A DNA stretch of 64,000 nt from Deltaproteobacteria bacterium GWB2_55_19 (GTDB lineage: Bacteria > Desulfobacterota > GWC2-55-46). How positions within the stretch are numbered: the stretch's first letter is position 1; each line of letters begins with the position of its first letter. A model generated the notes under the pieces. It did not search any database and was not told the origin of the DNA. It saw only the letters and a program-made list of their open reading frames with translations. The stretch is from contig MGPQ01000012.1 of NCBI GenBank assembly GCA_001797465.1, forward strand, positions 62,001-126,000, written 5' to 3'. A program made the position numbers and the translations under genes. Shown here one piece after another: positions 24,920 through 34,529 of this stretch.

Positions 24920-25188
24920 ATGTTTCAGAGCCCTCCTGCCCTTGATATGCCTCCATCTTAGTACCCCGGGGATTAAGGCATTGTTAGAAACAGAAGGGCG
25001 TTTTGTTTATTTTTCGTCCGTTACATCCTATCTACATGGCGTCTTTTAATCGCCTATTTCATCTATGCCGCGTAGCGGATCACAAGCGGCAGGCTTGCAT
25101 TTTAAGGCGGAATTGGTTAATATTTTTTTGGGTTTTCCCCTTACTCCCTATAATTTTCCGTCTTTTTGGTCCGCGTCAGGGTTTCCTT

Positions 25189-25737
25189 ATGAAGCGTCTT
25201 CTATCTTTGCTGTTTTTCCTGGCAATAATCATTTTCCCGGCATCGACAATCGCCGCCGAGGCGGCGATCGCCGGGGTAAATGTGGACCTCGACCCTTTGC
25301 GGGTGTCTTTCGAGGTCAGGGACGCCTTCACCGTCGATATAGAAGAGGCGGTAAAGAGCGGCCTGCCGACGTCGTTCAACTTCATCGTAAGGCTCTCCCG
25401 AGTAAACCCCGTATGGATCGACGAAGACATCGGAAAGTGGGAGTTCAGGCATACGGTAAAGTACGACACGCTTAAGGAAGAGTACGAGGTGAGGCTCGAT
25501 GAGGGGCTAATACGGGAGGCGCGGACAAAGGACTTCGAGGAGATGAAGTCCTTCATGTCGAGGGGGGAGGCCATCGCCATAACTCCGGCCCACCTCGTGC
25601 CCGGAGAGGTCTACGAGCTGTCTATAAAGGCGGAGCTCGACAAGACGGAATTGCCGCCGCTCCTGGACTACATGTTCTTCTTCGTGAAACTATGGGATTT
25701 TGAGACCGACTGGCATGTATACAGGTTTTCTCCTTAA
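25189..25737 (+). CDS. DUF4390 exported protein, linked to NtrY
   Basis: 182 aa from the ATG at 25189 (MKRLLSLLFFL), which gives a proper signal peptide (cleavage near IAA-EA). The frame is open to 25003 but the extra part is not protein-like. The rest is beta-rich, with SFNFIVRLSRVNP and a terminal WHVYRF, matching DUF4390 proteins that precede NtrY-type kinase genes in many proteobacteria (recollection). It may sense or present a periplasmic signal to the kinase encoded 9 bp downstream. Confidence 0.82.
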   Translation: MKRLLSLLFFLAIIIFPASTIAAEAAIAGVNVDLDPLRVSFEVRDAFTVDIEEAVKSGLPTSFNFIVRLSRVNPVWIDEDIGKWEFRHTVKYDTLKEEYEVRLDEGLIREARTKDFEEMKSFMSRGEAIAITPAHLVPGEVYELSIKAELDKTELPPLLDYMFFFVKLWDFETDWHVYRFSP

Positions 25738-25746
25738 AGGCGCGGA

Positions 25747-27969
25747 ATGAAAGATACACAGAGATTGGACGCGGAGCAGAAGAGGCGGCGTAGAGAGTTC
25801 GTCATCATACTCGTCCTCATCCCAATCGTCGCGCTCCTTACGTGGACCGAGTCGCACATATCGTCCATAAGCGGCGGGGTGCCGGTGGCGACGAACATAC
25901 TCCTCCTCGCGCTCCTGAACGTCAATATCATCCTTCTTATCCTCCTCATCTTCCTGGTCCTCCGTAACGCCGTCAAGATTTACATGGAGAGGAGGAGGAA
26001 GGTCATGGGCTCGCGCCTCATGACAAAGCTCATCACCTCGTTCGTAACGCTCACCATCGTCCCTACCTTCATCCTCTTCTTCGTCGTCATAGGTTTCATA
26101 AACCGCTCCATAGACGGCTGGTTCGCGATTAACATAGAGGGCTCTCTCCAGGAGTCGCTCGATCTCGCGCGGAACTACTACAACGACATGAACGAGCGCG
26201 TGACGGCCTCGGCGCGCTCGATAGCCATAGTCGCCTCCAAACAGGGTTTTGGCGCGGACAACGACAGGTTCAGGGCGTACCTGGACGAGAGGGTGGAGGA
26301 GAACGATTTTGCGACCGTCGAGGTCTACCACGCCGACGGCAGGAGGGTCGCGTATTCGGTGGCCCAGAGGGTCAACAGGACGACCGTCCCGGACGTCGAC
26401 CAGGAGGCGGTATTGAAGGCCCTGCGCGGCGAGGCCTCGGGGTTTGTCCAGACTCTGCAGGTGGGGGACGTCGTAAGGGGTGTAGCGCCCATACCGTCCG
26501 TCTCCAACCCGGATAAGGTCGTGGGGGCCGTGGCCGTCAGCTACTACGTTCCCAAGAGCCTCATCGACAAGATGAAGGAGATATCCGCCGCCTTCGAGGG
26601 GTACAAGCAGTTGAAGCTCATAAAGAACCCCGTGAAGGCCAAGTACTTCACGATCCTCCTCATCATAACGCTCGTAATAGTATTTTTCTCGACCTGGATA
26701 GGGAGGTACATCGCAAGAGAGATAACCGTCCCCATACAGGAGCTCGCCGAGGGGACGCATGCGGTCGCGAGCGGCAACCTGGACTTCCGGATAAAGACCG
26801 ATTCAAAGGACGAGATAGGGCTCCTCGTCAACTCCTTCAACAGGATGACCGAGGACCTCAAGGCCGGAAAGACAAAGCTCGAGGACGCGAACCTCGAACT
26901 CAGGCGGACCAATACCGAACTCGACCAGAGGAGGCGCTACATAGAGATAGTCCTCGGGAACGTCCCGGCCGGCGTCGTTTCCATCGACAAGCTCGGTAGG
27001 ATCGTCTCCATCAACAGGGTCGCGGCCGAGATACTCGGGACCGACGAGGGCTACGCGCTCGGCAAGGTCTACAAGGAGGTCTTAAGGCCCGAGGACCAGG
27101 AGGCGTTCCGCGAGATGATAAGGGAGATGAACGAGATGGGAGCGGAGTCTTTGGAGAGGCAGATAAAGGTCGCGCTTGAGGACAAGGCCATGACGGTGCT
27201 CGTAAACCTGAACGCCCTGAAAGACGAGTCCGGCAGTTATCTCGGCATGGTCGCCGTGCTCGACGACCTTACGCACCTTTTGAAGACACAGAGGATGTTC
27301 GCATGGAAGGAGGTCGCCCGCAGGATCGCCCACGAGATAAAAAACCCGCTCACGCCCATCAAGCTCTCTGCCCAGAGGCTCCGGAAGAAGTACCTGGACA
27401 GGTTCCCCGGGGACGAGGTCTTCGACGAGTGCACGACTACGATCATAAGGCAGGTAGACGAGTTGAAGACCCTTGTGAACGAATTTTCGTCATTCGCGCG
27501 GATGCCGGCCTCGAACCCGTCGCCGAACGACCTTAACGAGATAGTCCAGGAGACGGTCTCGCTCTACAAGGCCGGGCAGAGGAGGATAAGGTTCGATTCA
27601 GTCCTTGACAAGAGGCTCCCGGTGCTTGATATTGACAGGGACCAGATAAAGAGGGTGCTTATAAACCTCATCGACAACGCGATAGCGGCTGTCGGCGAGG
27701 ACGGAGAGGTGAGGGTGGAAACGCTTCTCGTAGAGGAGCTCCAGCTCGCGAGACTCGAGGTCGTCGACAGCGGGGCCGGCATACCGGCTGACGTAAAGGA
27801 GCGGCTCTTCGAGCCGTACTTCTCGACGAAGAGGTCGGGGACCGGGCTCGGCCTCGCCATCGTCAGCAACATCATAGCCGACCACAACGGCTACATCAGG
27901 GTAAAGGACAACATGCCGCACGGGACGAGGTTCGTTATAGAACTCCCCGTGAAGGCGATAACGATATGA
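25747..27969 (+). CDS. ntrY: NtrY-type membrane sensor histidine kinase
   Basis: 740 aa. Three hydrophobic segments (about 17-33, 47-72, 90-115), a periplasmic sensor region to about 298, another helix (about 299-320), HAMP (about 320-375), PAS (about 390-500), HisKA with the phospho-site in ARRIAHEIKNPLTPI (about 523-537) and a HATPase domain (NLIDNAIAAV, DSGAGIPADVKERLF, GTGLGLAIVSNI). The plan is that of NtrY, which controls nitrogen, redox or envelope responses in different bacteria. It is flanked by DUF4390 and ntrX and overlaps ntrX by 4 bp (ATGA). Confidence 0.94.
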   Translation: MKDTQRLDAEQKRRRREFVIILVLIPIVALLTWTESHISSISGGVPVATNILLLALLNVNIILLILLIFLVLRNAVKIYMERRRKVMGSRLMTKLITSFVTLTIVPTFILFFVVIGFINRSIDGWFAINIEGSLQESLDLARNYYNDMNERVTASARSIAIVASKQGFGADNDRFRAYLDERVEENDFATVEVYHADGRRVAYSVAQRVNRTTVPDVDQEAVLKALRGEASGFVQTLQVGDVVRGVAPIPSVSNPDKVVGAVAVSYYVPKSLIDKMKEISAAFEGYKQLKLIKNPVKAKYFTILLIITLVIVFFSTWIGRYIAREITVPIQELAEGTHAVASGNLDFRIKTDSKDEIGLLVNSFNRMTEDLKAGKTKLEDANLELRRTNTELDQRRRYIEIVLGNVPAGVVSIDKLGRIVSINRVAAEILGTDEGYALGKVYKEVLRPEDQEAFREMIREMNEMGAESLERQIKVALEDKAMTVLVNLNALKDESGSYLGMVAVLDDLTHLLKTQRMFAWKEVARRIAHEIKNPLTPIKLSAQRLRKKYLDRFPGDEVFDECTTTIIRQVDELKTLVNEFSSFARMPASNPSPNDLNEIVQETVSLYKAGQRRIRFDSVLDKRLPVLDIDRDQIKRVLINLIDNAIAAVGEDGEVRVETLLVEELQLARLEVVDSGAGIPADVKERLFEPYFSTKRSGTGLGLAIVSNIIADHNGYIRVKDNMPHGTRFVIELPVKAITI

Positions 27970-29336
27970 AGACCGTTCTCATAGTAGACGACGAGCAGGA
28001 CATAAGGGAGGCGCTTAAGGGCGTATTCCGCGACGAGGGGTTCGAGGTAAAGACCGCCGGGTCAGCCGAGGAAGCCCTTAAAAGGCTCGATAGCGCCCCG
28101 CCAGACCTCGTCCTCCTGGACATATGGCTCCCGGGGATCGACGGAATAGCGGCGTTGAAGGAGATAAAGGCGCGCCACCCGAACCTCCCCGTCATCATGA
28201 TATCGGGGCATGCGAACATTGAGACCGCCGTCAGGACCACGAAACTCGGCGCCTACGACTTCATAGAAAAACCCCTTTCGCTCGATAAGGTCATACTCAC
28301 CGCCGAGCACGCGCTCGAGAGGAAGATGCTCGTAGAGGAGAATACGGCGCTGCGCACCAGGGCCTTGCACAAATATGATATAATAGGCAAGTCTAGGCCG
28401 ATACAGGGGTTGAAGGCAGATATCGCGAGGGTCGCGCCGACTAATTCCTGGGTCCTCATCACGGGAGAGAACGGCACCGGTAAGGAGTTCGTCGCTCGGA
28501 ACATTCATCTCCTCTCGAACAGGTCCGGGAAGCCCTTTGTCGAGGTCAACTGCGCGGCTATCCCCGAGGAGCTCATCGAGAGCGAGCTCTTCGGACATGA
28601 GAAAGGGGCGTTCACGAGCGCGATAGCCCAGAAGAAGGGCAGGTTCGACCTCTCGGACAAGGGCACGATATTCCTTGACGAGATAGGGGACATGAGCCTT
28701 AAGACCCAGGCGAAGATACTGCGCATACTCCAGGAACAGTCTTTCGAGAGGGTAGGCGGGACAGAGAGGATAACGGTAGACGTCAGGGTAATCGCGGCGA
28801 CGAACAAGGACTTGAAAGAGCAGATAGTAAAGGGTACGTTCAGGGAGGACTTATATTACAGGCTGAACGTCATCCCCTTCCATGTGCCGCCTCTCCGAGA
28901 GAGGCGCGAAGACATCCCTCTCTTCATAGACCATTTTCTGGGTGAGTTCTGCCGGGAGACGGCGAAGGAACGCCTGAAGGTCGGCGAGGATTCCATAGAG
29001 ATACTCTCTGCCTACGAGTGGCCGGGGAACGTCAGGGAGCTCAAAAACGTCATCGAAAGGCTCGTCATCATGACCCCCGGGTCCGTCATAACCGCTGACG
29101 ACATCCCCTCTTATATAAAAGGGGCCGGGCCTGTGCACCAGAGGAACATCTTCGGGAGCGCCCTTCTAAAAGAGGCGAGGAGGGAGTTCGAGAAGGAGTT
29201 CATCTCTGTGAAACTGAAGGAGTTCGGGGGCAATATCGCAAAGACCGCCGAGGCTATCGGCATAGAAAGGAGCCACCTATATAGGAAGATAAAGAGCTAC
29301 GGTATAGAGCATGAAAACCTTGACGCCTTGAACTGA
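27966..29336 (+). CDS. ntrX: NtrX-type sigma-54-linked response regulator with GAFTSA loop
   Basis: 456 aa. Receiver domain with Asp10/Asp9 pocket (VDDEQD), phospho-Asp52 (LLDIWLP) and Lys in EKPL. AAA+ domain with GENGTGKE Walker A and FLDEIGDM Walker B. C-terminal Fis-type HTH (KTAEAIGIERSHLYRKIKSYG). The sigma-54 contact loop reads GAFTSA (about 213-218) instead of GAFTGA, which may weaken sigma-54 activation. Some NtrX proteins act without sigma-54, so this one could be a repressor or a sigma-70 regulator. Translationally coupled to ntrY, its cognate kinase. Confidence 0.93.
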   Translation: MKTVLIVDDEQDIREALKGVFRDEGFEVKTAGSAEEALKRLDSAPPDLVLLDIWLPGIDGIAALKEIKARHPNLPVIMISGHANIETAVRTTKLGAYDFIEKPLSLDKVILTAEHALERKMLVEENTALRTRALHKYDIIGKSRPIQGLKADIARVAPTNSWVLITGENGTGKEFVARNIHLLSNRSGKPFVEVNCAAIPEELIESELFGHEKGAFTSAIAQKKGRFDLSDKGTIFLDEIGDMSLKTQAKILRILQEQSFERVGGTERITVDVRVIAATNKDLKEQIVKGTFREDLYYRLNVIPFHVPPLRERREDIPLFIDHFLGEFCRETAKERLKVGEDSIEILSAYEWPGNVRELKNVIERLVIMTPGSVITADDIPSYIKGAGPVHQRNIFGSALLKEARREFEKEFISVKLKEFGGNIAKTAEAIGIERSHLYRKIKSYGIEHENLDALN

Positions 29337-29438
29337 AAAGAAGGCCTGCCACCTGGAAACCTCACCTTAGAACTAAAGCCTTTCAACATCAAAATATCCG
29401 TGTCATACATTTTTCGTGTAGCCTTGCCCAGAAATATG

Positions 29439-29466
29439 TTGACAAAATGTTTAGTTTATGTTAAAT
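29439..29466 (+). promoter_or_regulatory. Sigma-70 promoter ahead of the second sigma-54 activator
   Basis: TTGACA (29439-29444), 16 bp, TTAAAT (29461-29466) in an AT-rich island, about 50 bp before the ATG at 29521. It separates this gene from the ntrYX operon. Confidence 0.55.
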
Positions 29467-29520
29467 ATTTTGTTAATGATAACGGGATGTGTATGACTTA
29501 ATGGCTGAAAGGGGAGCGAG

Positions 29521-30930
29521 ATGAGGGGATCTTACAGGAAAGAGCGAGACATAGGGACGGTGGAGGCGATGAGGAGACCGGTAATCCTTATTATCGATAG
29601 CGATGAATCAGAAAGGGTGTCTCTTGACGCGGTCTTAAGGGACCTCTACGAGACAGTACTCGTCAATGAGGCGCATGAGGCGCTGGAGGCGATAAAGACC
29701 GGATCAGTTGACCTTGTGCTCATAGATATGGACCACCAGGTGGTTAACGGGATAGAGGCGCTCGAACTCATAAAGAAGGCGGATAGCGATATAGGCGTCG
29801 TCATGCTCTCTTCCACAGGGAGCGCGGAGCAGGCGGTCTCAGCCCTTAAGAAGGGGGCCTATGACTACATAACGAAACCATTTAACGGCGGAGACCTTGT
29901 ATCCGCGATAAAGAGGTTCACGGATACCCTGAACCTCAGAAGCGAGGTCCGCTATCTTAAAGAGGAGCTTTCCACGCGGACGAACGGAGAGATGCTGAGC
30001 GTCTCTCCGAGGATGAGGAGGGTCTTCGAAGTAATAGGAATGGTCTCTTCCACCCCCACGAACGTCCTCATAACCGGGGAGTCCGGCACCGGCAAGGAGC
30101 TTGTCGCGCGCGCTATACATTCGTTCGGGGAGAGGAAGGGGAAGCCGTTCGTCGCCTTCAACTGCGGCGCGGTCCCCTCGGAGCTTATGGAGAGCGAGCT
30201 CTTCGGACACGAAAGAGGGGCGTTTACCGGCGCGCACGCAAGGAAGATCGGGAAGTTCGAGTACGCCGACGGCGGGACGGTCTTCCTGGACGAGGTATCG
30301 ACGCTCCCCATGCACCTCCAGATAAAGCTCCTCCGGGTGCTTCAGGAGAAGTCGTTCGAGAGGGTCGGGGCGAACGTCCCCATAAAGGTGGACATCAGGG
30401 TGATCGCGGCCTCTAACGTGGACCTCGAAAAGGAGGTGAGGAAGGGGGCTTTCAGGGACGACCTCTATTACAGGCTTAAGGTAGTGCCCATAGAGTTGCC
30501 GCCGCTACGGGAGAGGCAGGAAGACATAGCGCTCCTCGCCAGGCACTTCCTCGACAAGCACAGCAAAAAATGCGGGAAAAGAGTTATCGGGATATCGGAG
30601 GGGGCAATAAAGGCCCTTATCGGATACAAGTGGCCGGGGAACGTCAGGGAGCTTGAGAACCTGATGGAGAGGCTCGTCGTCCTCTCAAGGGACGGGGTCG
30701 AGATAGGCATCGATGACCTGCCTTCGGGGATATTCGAAGCGGTGCCTGATGAGACGATGGAGGAGAGGGACTTCAAGGAAGCCCTCAGGATGTTCGAGAG
30801 GAGGTACATAATAGGCGTCCTCACGAGGACCAACTGGAACAGGGGCGAGGCGGCGCGCATCATGAAGATACACAGGAACACGCTCTTCATGAAGATGAAG
30901 GAGCTGAAGATAAGGGAGCCGAGGGGGTAA
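29521..30930 (+). CDS. Orphan sigma-54-dependent response regulator
   Basis: 469 aa. Receiver (about 20-135) with phospho-Asp69 (LVLIDMDH); the acidic pocket is present (IDSDES). The AAA+ domain is complete: GESGTGKE, GAFTGA intact and FLDEVSTL. Fis-type HTH at the C-terminus (GEAARIMKIHRNTLFMKMKEL). The start at 29521 (GGGGAG site) adds 16 residues before the receiver; ATG 29569 is an alternative. No kinase gene adjoins it; the four-PAS hybrid kinase at 31624 is the nearest. It should activate sigma-54 promoters. Confidence 0.92.
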   Translation: MRGSYRKERDIGTVEAMRRPVILIIDSDESERVSLDAVLRDLYETVLVNEAHEALEAIKTGSVDLVLIDMDHQVVNGIEALELIKKADSDIGVVMLSSTGSAEQAVSALKKGAYDYITKPFNGGDLVSAIKRFTDTLNLRSEVRYLKEELSTRTNGEMLSVSPRMRRVFEVIGMVSSTPTNVLITGESGTGKELVARAIHSFGERKGKPFVAFNCGAVPSELMESELFGHERGAFTGAHARKIGKFEYADGGTVFLDEVSTLPMHLQIKLLRVLQEKSFERVGANVPIKVDIRVIAASNVDLEKEVRKGAFRDDLYYRLKVVPIELPPLRERQEDIALLARHFLDKHSKKCGKRVIGISEGAIKALIGYKWPGNVRELENLMERLVVLSRDGVEIGIDDLPSGIFEAVPDETMEERDFKEALRMFERRYIIGVLTRTNWNRGEAARIMKIHRNTLFMKMKELKIREPRG

Positions 30931-31164
30931 GGGGCTTGAAGGATACGATATTGACGGTTATGCGGCAAAACCCATTGAGGCCAGGATGCTCAAACAGGAA
31001 GGGCGACAACGGGGAGGAGGCTGGTCAGGGTAGTATTTAACGCCCCTTAAGAACTGAAGACCTTTGCGTAATCCCATGTCTGCATGATATGAAGGGTTCG
31101 GGACTGGGTTCCCGATAATAGTCTCGGAAATGACATTTAAGGACATTTACTTAATGCGGTCCTG

Positions 31165-31569
31165 TCAGTCTTTGGCGCCGCCCCTCTCGAACTTGAGCGC
31201 GACCGAGTTCATGCAGTATCTCTTGCCAGTCGGCGGCGGGCCGTCGTCGAATACGTGGCCGAGGTGGGCGTCGCACCTGGCGCAGAGGACCTCGGTCCTT
31301 TGCGTGAAGGACGACCTGTCTCCCTCTGTCCTTATGCCCTCGTCTTCAAGCGGCCTTGTAAAGCTCGGCCACCCGGTGCCTGAATCGAACTTGTCCATGG
31401 AGCTGAAGAGCTTATTCCCGCAACAGACGCACCTGTATACGCCAGGCTCCTTGTTGTAGTTGTACTCGCCTGAAAACGCCTTTTCTGTACCGTGTTTGCG
31501 CGTGACCATGAAGGCGTCGTGGCTCAAGACCTTCCTCCACTCGTCCTCTGTCCTTATCACCCTTTTCAT
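31165..31569 (-). CDS. msrB: Peptide-methionine (R)-S-oxide reductase
   Basis: 134 aa, full family length. Zinc cysteines CVCC (47/50) and CARC (96/99); catalytic Cys119 in GKRYCMNSVAL; GTGWPSF signature. No signal peptide, so cytoplasmic repair of methionine-R-sulfoxide. The resolving cysteine is not obvious. It lies 54 bp downstream of the hybrid kinase gene on the same strand and may be co-transcribed with it. Confidence 0.95.
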   Translation of the reverse strand: MKRVIRTEDEWRKVLSHDAFMVTRKHGTEKAFSGEYNYNKEPGVYRCVCCGNKLFSSMDKFDSGTGWPSFTRPLEDEGIRTEGDRSSFTQRTEVLCARCDAHLGHVFDDGPPPTGKRYCMNSVALKFERGGAKD

Positions 31570-31623
31570 GCGTGCCTCAGTTGGATGGAGGGCGCTGGCT
31601 TGACGCCGCGCCGCACGCGGCCG

Positions 31624-34302
31624 CTATCCGCCCTTTATCACCCTGTTAACAGTCGAGCTGAACTCGGCGACGGTGTAAGGCTTGGGGATCACCGCCTTGA
31701 AGCCGGACCTTGCGAATTCGGACATGATCGGGTCGTTCGAATAGCCGCTCGATACGATGGCCTTTACAGACGGGTCTATCTGAAGGAGCATCTCCATCGC
31801 CTCTTTGCCGCCCATCCCGCCCGGCACAGTAAGGTCCATTATCACTGCGTCGAATGGTTCTCCATTGTCGCGCGCCTCCATATAGGCCTCGATCGCCTCT
31901 GCCCCGTCCTTCGCGTAGGCCGCCGTATACCCGAGCACACCGAGGATCGCGCCTGCCGTGTCCCTGACCACCTCCTCGTCGTCCATGACGAGGACCCTGC
32001 CGCTCCCGCAGACTACGGTCGAAAGGGTTTTCAAGGCCTCCGGCCTCGTGCTCCGCGATGCCGGGAGGTAAACGAAAAAGGCTGACCCCTTGCCCGGGGT
32101 CGATTCGACGGAGATATGGCCGTCGTGGTTTTTTATTATCGAATACGACGCCGAGAGGCCGAGCCCGGTGCCGTATTCCTTGGTTGTGAAATACGGGTCG
32201 AATATCCTCTCCATGTTTTCATGAGGGATGCCGACGCCGTTGTCCGCGACGGTTATCTTTACATATCTCCCGTCCTTGAGGGGGTTATCCCCTCCGGAGA
32301 CCTCCGCGTTATCGCATGATACCTTTACAACCCCTCCGTCGGGCATGGCCTGGGCCGCGTTCATGACGAGGTTCTGGATGACCTGGCTTATGAGCCCGGT
32401 GTCCGCCTCGATGGCCCAGAGGCCGTCCGGAATCGAGTACTCGGGGCGCACCGATGACCCGCTTAAGACAAAGCCGGCTGACTCGGTAACGAGTTCGGAA
32501 ACGGACGCCAGATGTTTTACAGGCGAGCCGCCCATCGAGAAGGTGAGAAGCCTGCTGGTCAGGTCTTTTGCCATCCCTATGCCGCGCTCGGCTTCCTCAA
32601 GTCTTTTGAGCGCGTCTCCTCCCGCCACAGAGCCCTTTGCGAGGAAAATGTTTCCGAGTATGCCGGTGAGCAAGTTGTTGAAGTTGTGGGCGATTCCTCC
32701 TGCCAGCACACCGAGGGACTCGAGCTTCTGGGCCTTGATTGTCTCTGTCTCAAGCGCCTTCTGCTCGGTTATGTCCTGGGTTGTGCCGAATATGGTTACA
32801 GGCTTGCCCTTGTCGCCGCGTCTCACCTCGCAGCGCGCAACGACGGTTCGGACCGTCTTGTCAGGCCTGACTATCCGGAACTCCAGGTGGTCGTTAGGCG
32901 ACCCCTCAATGCACTTCCTGACGGCCCTCTCCACGGTTTCTCTGTCATCCGGATGAACGGCCGCAATGAAGGATTCGTGTCTGGCCCCAAAGCGCTCTCT
33001 GTCGAGACCGAATATCCGGTACATCTCGTCCGACCATGTGACCTTGTCCTCGATAAGATCACGACTCCAGCTCCCTATGTGTGCCACCTTCTGGGCCTCG
33101 GCGAGGTCCTCCTGTATCTTTCTCAACGCGTCTTCGGTCTGTTTTCTTACGGTTATATCTCTCAGGGTGGCAGTTATGAGGGTAGAGCCGTTAACGGTAA
33201 AGTTCCCTATGATAAGCTCTATGGGGAATGTAGCGCCGTCCTTTTTAAGCCCTTCTAATTCGAGTACCTTTCCCTGAGACCTGCTTACGCCGGTCTCAAG
33301 GAACTTTTTAAAACCGGCCGCGTGGACGGCGCGGAACCTCTGCGGCATGAGCTCGATAATTTCTCTGCCAATGAGCTCCCCTTTGCCGTAGCCGAACATC
33401 TTCTCGGCGCTCGGGTTGGACTCGGTAATACTGCCTGATGAGTCGGCAATAATCATCCCGTCAAAGGCGGTTGAGTGGAGCATGCGGTAGCGCTCCTCGC
33501 TCTCGCGCAGAGCGTCCTCGGCGCGTTTTCTCTCAGCGTCGTCTATCCTTACGGTTATGAAGTGACTTGTCGCGCCAAGAGCGTCTTTTATCGGCGACAC
33601 CGTTACGAGGTCCCACCGCGTCTTTCCGTCCCTGGAGACGCAACAGACGTCCCCGCGCCATGTACGCCCCCCGCGAATGGTTTCCCAGAGCGAATCTATG
33701 TAAGATTTCGTGGATTCGTTATGATCGAGGAAGCAGGGCGTCGTCCCAACGGCATCTTCGCATGAGACCCCCATCGCTTCGGTAAAGCGCCTGTTCACAT
33801 ATTCTATCTTTCCGGCGGTATCCGTGATGATCACCGGCGACGGGCTCTGGTCGAGCGCTCCGGAGAGCACCGTGTTCTTTTCCGAGGATTTTTTTATCTC
33901 CGTGATATCCCGGAGAAATACGAATAAGAAACCGCCTCCAGCGTCCGTGTAATTCGCGCTTACCTCTATATTGAGTACTCGTCCGTCCTTCCTCCTGTGA
34001 TGGGTCTCGAACCGGGCATGTCCTGCCTCCAGAACCAGCGCGATATGCCTGGCGGTCTCTTCAGGCGTTTCAAGGGCCTCGACGTCGCTGATGCGCATCT
34101 TGAGGAGTTCCCCGCGGCTATAACCAATGAGTGAGCAGTACGCGTCGTTGACGTCGATGAAGCGCCCGGTTAAGTCTACTATCCAAAACCCGTCCAAAGA
34201 GGTCCGGATGATTGTCTTGTACCGTTCTTCTGTGAATCGGAGTTTCGATTCACAGTTCTTAATGCCTTCAAGCCCCATTTTTGTCTCGATGGTCTCGGTC
34301 AT
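31624..34302 (-). CDS. Cytoplasmic hybrid histidine kinase with four PAS domains and a receiver
   Basis: 892 aa, no membrane helix. PAS1 (about 20-140), PAS2 (about 148-265), PAS3 (about 266-390) and PAS4 (about 395-510, PAC-rich). HisKA has GGIAHNFNNLLTGI; the HATPase has NLVMNAAQAMPDG, DNGVGIP and GTGLGLSASYSI. The C-terminal receiver (about 770-890) shows MDDEE and phospho-Asp in IMDLTVPGG. The asparagine-rich HNFNNL box is typical of this hybrid class. It should sense small cytoplasmic signals through PAS domains; ligands cannot be told. msrB follows on the same strand, which hints at a redox signal (inference). Confidence 0.93.
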   Translation of the reverse strand: MTETIETKMGLEGIKNCESKLRFTEERYKTIIRTSLDGFWIVDLTGRFIDVNDAYCSLIGYSRGELLKMRISDVEALETPEETARHIALVLEAGHARFETHHRRKDGRVLNIEVSANYTDAGGGFLFVFLRDITEIKKSSEKNTVLSGALDQSPSPVIITDTAGKIEYVNRRFTEAMGVSCEDAVGTTPCFLDHNESTKSYIDSLWETIRGGRTWRGDVCCVSRDGKTRWDLVTVSPIKDALGATSHFITVRIDDAERKRAEDALRESEERYRMLHSTAFDGMIIADSSGSITESNPSAEKMFGYGKGELIGREIIELMPQRFRAVHAAGFKKFLETGVSRSQGKVLELEGLKKDGATFPIELIIGNFTVNGSTLITATLRDITVRKQTEDALRKIQEDLAEAQKVAHIGSWSRDLIEDKVTWSDEMYRIFGLDRERFGARHESFIAAVHPDDRETVERAVRKCIEGSPNDHLEFRIVRPDKTVRTVVARCEVRRGDKGKPVTIFGTTQDITEQKALETETIKAQKLESLGVLAGGIAHNFNNLLTGILGNIFLAKGSVAGGDALKRLEEAERGIGMAKDLTSRLLTFSMGGSPVKHLASVSELVTESAGFVLSGSSVRPEYSIPDGLWAIEADTGLISQVIQNLVMNAAQAMPDGGVVKVSCDNAEVSGGDNPLKDGRYVKITVADNGVGIPHENMERIFDPYFTTKEYGTGLGLSASYSIIKNHDGHISVESTPGKGSAFFVYLPASRSTRPEALKTLSTVVCGSGRVLVMDDEEVVRDTAGAILGVLGYTAAYAKDGAEAIEAYMEARDNGEPFDAVIMDLTVPGGMGGKEAMEMLLQIDPSVKAIVSSGYSNDPIMSEFARSGFKAVIPKPYTVAEFSSTVNRVIKGG

Positions 34303-34443
34303 GATGTTATGGGTTTTCCTTTGGTGAGTATATCGTTTATTCTAATCCTTGTCTTGAATAAATGACAGGTAAAAACAAGGCATTCTGCCTGAAGAGCTGA
34401 TCATACCCCGGGGCGCGCTGTGTTTGCCGTTTTTATTTGAAAA

Positions 34444-34472
34444 TTGCAAACTCCTGTTTTTTGTGGTATTAA
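34444..34472 (+). promoter_or_regulatory. Sigma-70 promoter of the yebC-ruv region
   Basis: TTGCAA, 17 bp, TATTAA, about 58 bp before the yebC ATG, in an AT-rich segment divergent from the hybrid kinase gene. Confidence 0.5.
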
Positions 34473-34529
34473 AAGTAATCCATCCGCTTGTTTTTTCGCA
34501 TTTTTAATACATCCGTCCGGAGGAGTTTA

